Below the pieces are notes generated by a model. That model was not told the DNA's origin, ran no database searches, and was given only the letters and a program-made list of their open reading frames with translations. DNA of 20,132 bases, from IMG/VR virus record IMGVR_UViG_3300030380_004838, positions 1 to 20,132 of that record. One strand, written 5' to 3'. The translations under genes and the position numbers were made by a program. The stretch comes from a virus. Positions 14,790 through 19,906 of this stretch are shown in pieces (positions within the stretch are counted from its first letter, which is position 1; each line of letters opens with the position of its first letter).

Positions 14790-15205
14790 AACGGCACTCC
14801 GTTGTAATCTGCGAAGGGCTTGGCGTGAATGTCGCACGTTCCGGGTTGTCCGGTGAAGATGTCCGGGTCCGCGTCCTCGCGGTGGACGATCAGCGAACGG
14901 ATATAAGAGTCGTCGGCGATGAACCCGTTTCTGACGATGAGGTCCAGGAGAGGCTTCACCGGTCCGTCGATGTCCCGCTTTCGCTTGTCCGGCCACCGAA
15001 TGGTGATCTTGACGTGCAGTTCCTTGTCGTCGGTCATCGGGTCGCAGGCGTTCCGGATGTATACCGCTGCATCCTTCTCCCACTTCCTGAACTTCGGTGA
15101 CTTGATGAGGCGTCCGCGGCCCTGCATGCACATCGGCATCAGCCGGTGGTTCGATGTAGGCGGCAGCGGAATTTCGTACAGATTGATGTGGTTCAGATAC
15201 GTCAT
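14786..15205 (-). CDS. rusA: RusA-family Holliday junction resolvase
   Basis: The enzyme cuts Holliday junctions or branched replication intermediates so that concatemers can be packaged. The 139-residue length suits RusA. The N-terminal IPLPPTSNHRL is the usual first strand and turn. The acidic active site is visible as KRDIDGPVKPLLD (D78, D80) and IADDSYIRSL (D98, D99), with the conserved GF before it. ATG 15205 overlaps the helicase stop as ATGA, so the two are translationally coupled. Upstream in-frame extension is rejected since it lies within the helicase gene. Confidence 0.88.
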   Translation of the reverse strand: MTYLNHINLYEIPLPPTSNHRLMPMCMQGRGRLIKSPKFRKWEKDAAVYIRNACDPMTDDKELHVKITIRWPDKRKRDIDGPVKPLLDLIVRNGFIADDSYIRSLIVHREDADPDIFTGQPGTCDIHAKPFADYNGVPF

Positions 15206-16317
15206 ACCAGGTAATACCTTGTGTTTCGGGTGTTGCCGTCTCGACGGACGGCGTTCTTGGATACGAGCGTTCTCATCGCTCTCTGGAATCGACTTCCCTT
15301 CATTTCGACGCCCTCCATGATTTCTGACTTCTCGAATCCACCGAACTGATCGTCTTCGATGGTTCCGGGGATCGGAGTGTTCATCTTTACCCATTGCAGG
15401 ATGCGGTCGGCATCATCACCCTGCGGGTTCATGGGTCGAACGGCACCGACGTGATCGGTTCCGTGGTACTGGGCGTCTTCGTACCAAAGTCCCATGCGGT
15501 GAACGATCTCGTCGAACCGCCCGGTTCCCTCCAGGACTCGCACGGTTTCGGGGTTCGATGCCTCGTCAACTTCCTCCCCATCGCGTGGCTTCCGCAGCGT
15601 CAGGATCACGTCTACGTTCTGAAGGAACGCACTGGCACCGCGAGCCTGACCGCCTGCCTTGCCGGTGTGGTGCAACATCAGCAGGGCGCAGTTCCCCTCG
15701 GTGGCGATCCGTTCCATCTCCATCATGGCGGAAAGAACCTCCATGTTGTCGTTCTCGGATGTCAACGCGAGGAACCGCGTCACCGGGTCAACGACCACCA
15801 TGTCGATATTGTGCAATTTCACGATCTCGATAACCGCATCAACCCAATACTTTCGTTCGTCCGCACGCACGGGTGCGATCCCGGTGTGCCTCCGATCGTA
15901 GAGTTGAAACCAATCGAAATCCGACTGCGGCTCTCGGTCGGCGGACCAAGAGGAGCGGCACACCTCATCCTCCTGCAACCCCGCGAAAAACGCATTCCAC
16001 GCGAACGGGTTTTCCTCCGAGAAATAAAGCACTTTCGCAGCCTTCACCAGCCGGTCGGGCAGAACGAAGTGCGAGTGCATGTTCTCGTTGAAGTGTGCGA
16101 GTCCGATGCGGCGGATCCAGTCGCGGATCAGCGTGGACTTGCCCGCCTTCGGTGCGCCCGAAAGCAGGGTGGTGTGTCCTCGCCACGCCACACCTGGGAG
16201 TATCGACTCCGGTGGCGTCGGGTCATCAACTGCGGCGTCCGTCCCGGTGATCGGAACCGGGAACGTGAACCGCGTCGTGGTGACGCCCTTGTTGTCTTTG
16301 ATGTCTTCGAGCGGCAT
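15202..16317 (-). CDS. RepA/AAA_25-type replicative helicase
   Basis: This 371-residue protein is a RecA-fold ATPase like plasmid RSF1010 RepA and phage relatives. Walker A is GAPKAGKST (54-62). The catalytic acid is probably E102 in LYFSEEN, Walker B is MVVVDPV with D177, and the sensor-like LHHTGKAGG at 215-223 is followed by RGASAFLQNVD, typical of the family. The last 70 residues form a winged-helix-like domain (GFEKSEIMEG, FQRAMRTLVSKNAVRR). It likely unwinds DNA as a hexamer at the phage origin. AAGGGAG lies just before the ATG at 16317. It precedes the RusA gene by ATGA overlap. Confidence 0.88.
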   Translation of the reverse strand: MPLEDIKDNKGVTTTRFTFPVPITGTDAAVDDPTPPESILPGVAWRGHTTLLSGAPKAGKSTLIRDWIRRIGLAHFNENMHSHFVLPDRLVKAAKVLYFSEENPFAWNAFFAGLQEDEVCRSSWSADREPQSDFDWFQLYDRRHTGIAPVRADERKYWVDAVIEIVKLHNIDMVVVDPVTRFLALTSENDNMEVLSAMMEMERIATEGNCALLMLHHTGKAGGQARGASAFLQNVDVILTLRKPRDGEEVDEASNPETVRVLEGTGRFDEIVHRMGLWYEDAQYHGTDHVGAVRPMNPQGDDADRILQWVKMNTPIPGTIEDDQFGGFEKSEIMEGVEMKGSRFQRAMRTLVSKNAVRRDGNTRNTRYYLV

Positions 16318-16329
16318 TCGCTCCCTTTC

Positions 16330-16497
16330 TTACATGAGTCCCAGCAGACTCAGAAATTCGTACTCGGTCAGAATACCCGCCAAGATCATTTCGGTGAAGA
16401 CCGCGACGAGGTATTCCGCGTCCTCTTCTCCGATCCGCGCCTTGAGGTCTTCAAACGCTCGGTCCAGATCCCGATGGAATTCCGTTCGTTCTTCCAT
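16330..16497 (-). CDS. Small acidic helical protein, unknown
   Basis: This 55-residue protein is almost entirely helical: EERTEFHRDLDRAFEDLKARIG, then EDAEYLVAVFTEMILAGILTEYEF. A good AAAGGAG site lies 11 bases upstream of ATG 16497. It ends 12 bases before the helicase start, in the same operon. It overlaps the end of the preceding frame by 112 bases in another frame. The composition of this frame is more protein-like in the overlap than the other one. Function unknown; possibly a helicase loader or partner by position only. Confidence 0.55.
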   Translation of the reverse strand: MEERTEFHRDLDRAFEDLKARIGEEDAEYLVAVFTEMILAGILTEYEFLSLLGLM

Positions 16498-16862
16498 GCT
16501 TCTAGGAACTCCTTTCTTGCGGCGTTTCCCTGCTCCCCGCCCAGCGAACAGTAGAACGGATGCAGTTCCTTCATCGCTTGCCAGCGTAACGAGGCCACGG
16601 CGTAAGTGCCACTTCCGACTCCGGTTCCTCGCAGGATTTGATCTCGACCCTGGAACATACGTTGCGCTTTCCCGACGATTACCGCGAAGCAATCCGCACG
16701 TTCTTCCGGGGTGGTCTGATCGAAATGGTCGGGGATGTTGTAGGTTGAAACCGATGGTTTCCTGGTGACGTAAGAACAATTCCCGTCAACGGCCCGCCAC
16801 CAGTATGGTGGCAGACCGAAGACGGGCGCGGTTTCGCGGATGATGCGATCGACGATAGACAT
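16386..16862 (-). CDS. Hypothetical protein in replication operon
   Basis: This 158-residue protein starts at ATG 16862, sharing a base with the SSB-like gene's stop (TGATG). The N-terminal part (SIVDRIIRETAPVFGLPPYWWRAVDG) and the middle (RADCFAVIVGKAQRM, SGTYAVASLRWQAMKELHPFY) are aromatic-rich and look structured. The last 35 residues are arginine, serine and threonine rich and lie over the next small gene, so that end may be constrained by overlap. I do not recognise it. Its place between SSB-like and helicase genes suggests a replication accessory role. Confidence 0.6.
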   Translation of the reverse strand: MSIVDRIIRETAPVFGLPPYWWRAVDGNCSYVTRKPSVSTYNIPDHFDQTTPEERADCFAVIVGKAQRMFQGRDQILRGTGVGSGTYAVASLRWQAMKELHPFYCSLGGEQGNAARKEFLEAWKNERNSIGIWTERLKTSRRGSEKRTRNTSSRSSPK

Positions 16863-17299
16863 CAGAACGGTATGTCCACGGGCTCGGTGACGACCTGCAC
16901 GTCCTTGAGGTTCACAAACCTGCCGTCCTTGGAGGTCTGGAGAATGCCCTTGATCTTGGTGTTCGGTGGCATCCCCCGCACCGCGTCGGCCGCCTTGTCC
17001 CACGCGGATACCCACTGCGATCGCTCGCCGTTGGATGCAACCGAGACGCGGCAATACTTGCCCTTGTCTTCCACCTGGCCGACGACCATGTCGGTCACGT
17101 CACCCCGCCCCCCCGCCGGTTTGGCGTGTGGAGTTGAGTACCCACCCGGATTCTCGGTGGCGGGTCCAGCCACGCGGTCGATCATCTGGATAAACTGCTT
17201 CAACGTCACCTCGAACGAGTCGTCGGGGACACTGTAATTCCCTGACTCAATCATGCTTTTCATTACCGCGAGTGCGGTGATCCTGGCATCCTTACTCAT
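16862..17299 (-). CDS. SSB-like / OB-fold single-stranded DNA binding protein
   Basis: The 145 residues comprise an N-terminal helical segment (1-45), a flexible G/P/K linker, then a strand-rich C-terminal half (VTDMVVGQVED, KYCRVSVAS, IKGILQTSKDGRFVNLKDVQVV) that could be an OB-fold. It ends VDIPF: an I-P-F end preceded by acidic residues is the hallmark of bacterial SSB C-terminal tips, which recruit repair and replication partners. The order, fold after the linker rather than before, is unlike cellular SSB, so the call is by tail, strand pattern and neighbours. AAAAGGAG lies upstream of ATG 17299. Confidence 0.55.
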   Translation of the reverse strand: MSKDARITALAVMKSMIESGNYSVPDDSFEVTLKQFIQMIDRVAGPATENPGGYSTPHAKPAGGRGDVTDMVVGQVEDKGKYCRVSVASNGERSQWVSAWDKAADAVRGMPPNTKIKGILQTSKDGRFVNLKDVQVVTEPVDIPF

Positions 17300-17419
17300 G
17301 AATCGGCTCCTTTTCTGCCGTTTCTGGACTTCGTGAAATTCGTCACGATGTCCTAACTGTTATTTCGGACCTCGGGGTCGTTGTTAGCATCGCGCGGTCC
17401 GATAACGCGCTGCCGTCTG
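17300..17419. promoter_or_regulatory. Intergenic control region before the SSB-helicase operon
   Basis: This 120-base gap holds several symmetrical sites: TCGTGA/TCACGA (17331-17348), the 14-mer CGGACCTCGGGGTC at 17366-17379, and GCGCG/CGCGC (17392-17410) with GTCCGATAA (17397-17405) as its loop. The 14-mer and the GTCCGATAA box recur in the right-end intergenic region, which is good evidence of a shared regulator or promoter class. I see no clear sigma-70 -35/-10 pair. Transcription should run leftward from here. Confidence 0.5.
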
Positions 17420-17704
17420 TTAGTTCGCTCCGATAGTTTCCATCGGTTCTGGAATCGCGGGATCATGCTCTCCGTCCGGATCCGCGAGAATCTCCATCAG
17501 GACGAGCGCGCCGCGTTGGCATTGAACGATGCCGGACATCGGGCGTAGCGGCGAGCGGGCAACCTCATAGCCTGCGGCGCGAGCGCTGCGATATCGGTTC
17601 GCCAGTCCGTGTCGGCATCGGGACCGGCTTCCGACGTACTGGAATGAATGGATCGCCTCGTCGTCGCTAGGGCGTCCGATCGTGATTCGGAGAATGTAGT
17701 TCAT
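17420..17704 (-). CDS. Small hypothetical protein
   Basis: The frame gives 94 residues from ATG 17704: NYILRITIGRPSDDEAIHSF, then RCRHGLANRYRSARAAGYEV and an acidic C-terminus. The alternative start at ATG 17761 would add 19 arginine-rich residues encoded by the GGGCCC repeat unit, so I prefer the later one. A distinct ribosome binding site is not seen. The sequence has a plausible strand-helix pattern but no known family. Confidence 0.45.
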   Translation of the reverse strand: MNYILRITIGRPSDDEAIHSFQYVGSRSRCRHGLANRYRSARAAGYEVARSPLRPMSGIVQCQRGALVLMEILADPDGEHDPAIPEPMETIGAN

Positions 17705-17719
17705 GGTGGTCCAATCGAG

Positions 17720-17826
17720 ACGGGCCCGAGAACGCCTGGTGAGACGTTGACGGGCCCGCATGGGGTTTGGGATGGAAAACGGGCCCGCGCCGTCCAGAGA
17801 CGAACACGGGCCCGCATGGGGTTTGG
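17720..17826. repeat. Four-copy CGGGCCCG palindrome array
   Basis: ACGGGCCCG occurs at 17720, 17750, 17779 and 17806, steps of 30, 29 and 27 bases. Each contains the perfect 8-bp palindrome CGGGCCCG. Copies two and four continue identically for 21 bases (17750-17770 and 17806-17826). The array fills the gap between two leftward genes. Iteron, operator or partition-like roles are possible. It lacks the length and regularity of a CRISPR array. Confidence 0.75.
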
Positions 17827-17840
17827 ATTGTCGCGCTAGG

Positions 17841-17990
17841 CTACGCGGGCTCCGATTTGATCCGGATGGACCGGCGCCCGTACTGCTGGATCAATCTCCG
17901 GACATATTCGGCCGCTTCAAATCGTGGAAGCCGAACCGATCCGGACTGGCCGGACGTCGTCGACCACGATATGCGAACGTGGTCGATCAT
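17841..17990 (-). CDS. Small basic protein, 49 residues
   Basis: ATG 17990 overlaps the stop of the preceding gene as ATGA. The product begins with a strand (DHVRISWST), followed by SGSVRLPRFEAAEYVRRLIQQYG, probably a helix, and ends RRSIRIKSEPA. The strand-helix-strand layout and conserved coupling suggest a real gene. It is followed by the GGGCCC array. Function unknown; a small nucleic-acid binding protein would fit its charge. Confidence 0.6.
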   Translation of the reverse strand: MIDHVRISWSTTSGQSGSVRLPRFEAAEYVRRLIQQYGRRSIRIKSEPA

Positions 17991-18169
17991 CGGCAAGCCC
18001 TCCACGTACCATCGGGGCGCGTTTCGTACTTCGTCCCGTTTCCATCACAACCGGTTCGATACTTGAAACGGGATCCAGAATTGTGAGTCGGCACTAGGCG
18101 CGTCGATGTCCAAACGACAATCCGGACATCCCGCGCCGGTCCGTGCGGCGGGCGGAATTTGATCATCAT
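17987..18169 (-). CDS. Small basic protein, 60 residues
   Basis: I place the start at ATG 18169, which overlaps the preceding stop as ATGA, rather than at 18184. The product reads MMIKFRPPHGPARDV, RIVVWTSTRLVPT, then SRFKYRTGCDGNGTKYETRPDGTW, probably a small beta domain with one cysteine. It ends in ATGA coupling with the next gene. Family unknown. Confidence 0.6.
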   Translation of the reverse strand: MMIKFRPPHGPARDVRIVVWTSTRLVPTHNSGSRFKYRTGCDGNGTKYETRPDGTWRACR

Positions 18170-18363
18170 GCGATCACCGTCCATTCATGCGCGTGATTCC
18201 GTTTGATTTGCGCCGGGGTCCGATCCGAATCGTATACGCGGCACAATTCGCGCGCGGTTTCGCGGCATCGATCCGGGTTGATGTCTTCGATTTCTCGAAT
18301 CGTCCGACATTTGTCGATCGGTTTCGTGGGCGGCCATGTCCGCGCGAATATCTTAATTCTCAT
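18166..18363 (-). CDS. Small hypothetical protein, 65 residues
   Basis: ATG 18363 is coupled by ATGA to the end of the DUF7227-like gene. Residues run MRIKIFARTWPPTKPIDKC, then a helical part (RTIREIEDINPDRCRETARELCRVY) with three cysteines overall, then RTPAQIKRNHAHEWTVIA. The same frame stays open upstream to 18588 inside the preceding gene, in the -1 phase relative to it. Function unknown. Confidence 0.6.
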   Translation of the reverse strand: MRIKIFARTWPPTKPIDKCRTIREIEDINPDRCRETARELCRVYDSDRTPAQIKRNHAHEWTVIA

Positions 18364-19130
18364 GAGGTTGATCCAATCGTTAGAGGTTGAATTGTGACGC
18401 GCTTCCGCGCTTTCCCGTGCGCATGAATTGAAACGGAACGAACCCGTTCGTAATGCTCGGATGGAACTCCCGCGCATAGCCTGCAATTCGCGCAGGTTTT
18501 TTTTCGTCCCGATTCTTCGGACGCAGGGCATGGAATATCCCCTTCGGCATGTTCGGCGCCGACTGGGATTACCGAAAATGTCCGCCACCCGCGCCGGACC
18601 GCTTCGATCCGATCGGATTCATCGTCGCATGAAGCCATGCATACGGATTTCAGACTCGGAAACCGGCGCCACTGGTGGGTATAGCCGGTATGACCGGACG
18701 CGGCGCGGGCGAGCGTTTTCCAAACCTTAACCGGCACCGCTCCGGGATCGCCGTATGATCCGATCCGAAGCGCGCGCCCGCCGATCATGCTCGCGATTTT
18801 ATGGGGCGGCACGAATGGGTAAATTCCGCGCCGGAATCCGTCGAACACGGAATTGAATGCGAATGGAAGAACGTAGCACGTTCGGATCCCGCTTCCGGGT
18901 TGCGCCCGGTGTGGGCAGTTACCGCATATGGCCGAATCCGCGCCGGTCCGAATCGCATCCGTGGGATGGATGTCCGATCGAATGATCCACGTTTGTAGCA
19001 TATCTCCGGTTTTCGGATTCGATGACGCTGTACGCAATCCCGTTATGATCGCGACGATAGGCGAGCCGTCCAGGCGCGAGGGTCCGCGCCACAGCACGGC
19101 GCCGTTGAATTTCGGCCGTTTCACCTTCAT
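18360..19130 (-). CDS. Cysteine-containing phage protein, probably DUF7227 family
   Basis: The product is 256 residues from ATG 19130, coupled to the zinc-ribbon gene by ATGA. Visible landmarks are CGNCPHR (C69, C72), C85, RIGSYGDPGAVP (122-133), GYTHQW (149-154), C164 and C168, the segment EAVRRGWRTFSV, and CPASEESGRKKTCANCRLCAG (C201, C213, C216, C219). This set matches, from memory, a widespread phage and plasmid family listed as DUF7227, whose biochemical role is not established. The cysteine pattern suggests one or two zinc or Fe-S sites. An in-phase run of eight A (18504-18497) lies in the last motif. Confidence 0.75.
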   Translation of the reverse strand: MKVKRPKFNGAVLWRGPSRLDGSPIVAIITGLRTASSNPKTGDMLQTWIIRSDIHPTDAIRTGADSAICGNCPHRAQPGSGIRTCYVLPFAFNSVFDGFRRGIYPFVPPHKIASMIGGRALRIGSYGDPGAVPVKVWKTLARAASGHTGYTHQWRRFPSLKSVCMASCDDESDRIEAVRRGWRTFSVIPVGAEHAEGDIPCPASEESGRKKTCANCRLCAGVPSEHYERVRSVSIHAHGKARKRVTIQPLTIGSTS

Positions 19131-19309
19131 GATGCATATCCCATAATCAGTAATTCGGGCGCGCCGTAGACAGTCGGCGTTTGACACTCCTCGCAAATGT
19201 ATTTGCGGGCGTCCGGCTCGATTCCATAGTGCTCCTCTCCGCATCCGATACAAAACCCGATCGGTTCATCGGATTCCAGAACCGAGATCAAATATTCTGG
19301 ATCTATCAT
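19127..19309 (-). CDS. Small zinc-ribbon protein
   Basis: This 60-residue protein has C20-x-x-C23 (FCIGCGEEHYG) and C39-x-x-C42 (ICEECQ) separated by EPDARKY, a compact ribbon of a type common in small phage proteins, where the ending VYGAPELL also recurs. ATG 19309 is preceded by GGAAGGA within a conserved leader. ATGA coupling joins it to the DUF7227-like gene, so the two probably work together or must be made in fixed proportion. Confidence 0.75.
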   Translation of the reverse strand: MIDPEYLISVLESDEPIGFCIGCGEEHYGIEPDARKYICEECQTPTVYGAPELLIMGYAS

Positions 19310-19352
19310 CGGTGCTTCCTTCCATTGTGAGGCGCGGCCAGCGTGGCCGCGC
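19310..19352 (-). promoter_or_regulatory. Leader hairpin element, copy 1
   Basis: On the - strand a 9-bp stem GCGCGGCCA/TGGCCGCGC (arms 19332-19340 and 19344-19352, 3-base loop) is followed by CACAATGGAAGGAA and then the zinc-ribbon ATG. GGAAGGA serves as ribosome binding site. Copy 2 has the identical stem and the same CACAATGGAAGGAA box. Confidence 0.8.
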
Positions 19353-19359
19353 GGGTGAG

Positions 19360-19590
19360 TCAATAACGCGCGTTCGGTCCGTATTGAATCACGACGCATT
19401 CGCGAACTCGTCGCGGCGCAAAATAATCCTTCTGGAATTCGACGCGGCCAGTCTCGACCCTACTTAGGGTCGAGGGATTCTCCTCGGGATCGCCGATGAC
19501 GACATGCTTCGAACCGTTTCCCCAGCGCTGCTGATCCTGCAATTCCCGTACGAGATCGTTCACGGTCATATAAAGATTCTTGCGTTTCAT
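19360..19590 (-). CDS. Small hypothetical protein, 76 residues
   Basis: The product MKRKNLYMTVNDLVRELQDQ begins with a helix and continues SKHVVIGDPEENPSTLSRVE, RVRECVVIQYGP. A helix ELQ with a following strand and D-P-E turn resembles small phage proteins in which TV-x-x-L-x-x-x-L precedes V-V-I. The start is set by the leader element copy 2, with GGAAGGAA before ATG 19590. A 22-base near-perfect palindrome (19453-19474) lies inside the gene. Confidence 0.65.
   Translation of the reverse strand: MKRKNLYMTVNDLVRELQDQQRWGNGSKHVVIGDPEENPSTLSRVETGRVEFQKDYFAPRRVRECVVIQYGPNARY
19453..19474. repeat. Inverted repeat inside a coding region
   Basis: CTCGACCCTA (19453-19462) and TAGGGTCGAG (19465-19474) are exact inverted copies separated by two bases. 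They fall in the codons for PSTLSRVE of the 76-residue protein. A site for a dimeric DNA-binding protein or an mRNA hairpin are both possible. Confidence 0.7.
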
Positions 19591-19634
19591 GGGTTCCTTC
19601 CATTGTGAGTGAGGCGCGGCCAGCGTGGCCGCGC
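19591..19634 (-). promoter_or_regulatory. Leader hairpin element, copy 2
   Basis: The stem GCGCGGCCA/TGGCCGCGC (arms 19614-19622 and 19626-19634) is identical to copy 1 and is followed on the - strand by CACAATGGAAGGAA, then CCC and the ATG of the 76-residue protein. Four extra bases separate stem and box compared with copy 1. Confidence 0.8.
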
Positions 19635-19646
19635 GGGATAAGGTTA

Positions 19647-19862
19647 TCAGGATTCAAGCCAATCCGTCACTTGGACAAAGCGACTGGACGACCACCGGGC
19701 AGTATCGACCACGACGATATATCCGTCATGATCGTCGGACCAACAAACGCGAACATCGGGCCGGTTGCCGCATTTCGCGAGCAATTGATTCGCAACGCGG
19801 TCCGCGTAGGCTTCGAGCATGACCGCTGCATCGGCTAGGTCGGGCGAAAGAATCGGTTCCAT
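19647..19862 (-). CDS. Small hypothetical protein, 71 residues
   Basis: The product from ATG 19862 is a helix (SPDLADAAVMLEAYADRVANQLLAK) followed by strands (DVRVCWSDDHDGYIVVVDT) and VQVTDWLES, a likely alpha/beta mini-domain. An in-frame ATG 15 bases upstream (MEGNP) belongs to the conserved leader box, so I choose 19862. First gene of the leftward block; family unknown. Confidence 0.65.
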   Translation of the reverse strand: MEPILSPDLADAAVMLEAYADRVANQLLAKCGNRPDVRVCWSDDHDGYIVVVDTARWSSSRFVQVTDWLES

Positions 19863-19906
19863 GGGGTTTCCTTCCATTGTGAATGGCCGATCCAGCGTGG
19901 TTCGGC
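19863..19906 (-). promoter_or_regulatory. Leader hairpin element, copy 3 (diverged)
   Basis: The stem arms are GCCGATCCA (19886-19894) and TGGTTCGGC (19898-19906), with the same loop and apex bases as copies 1 and 2 but different outer pairs; 8 of 9 still pair. CACAATGGAAGGAA follows on the - strand, then CCCC and the ATG at 19862. Pairing is kept though the sequence changed. Confidence 0.78.

Noticed and set aside
14786-15394. Upstream extension of the RusA gene
   Set aside because: The extra 63 residues are encoded opposite-phase within the helicase end and are R and P rich; ATG 15205 has ATGA coupling.
15394-16554. 386-residue + strand frame opposite the helicase
   Set aside because: The opposite strand encodes an intact AAA_25-type helicase with all motifs; the + frame has no protein-like features and no ribosome binding site.
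17720-17826. CRISPR-like array
   Set aside because: The repeat core is only 9-10 bases, spacers are 17-20 bases and partly repeat each other, and no cas gene is near.
17760-18086. 108-residue + strand frame over the GGGCCC array
   Set aside because: Runs against two small - strand genes coupled by ATGA overlap, and its start comes from the repeat units.
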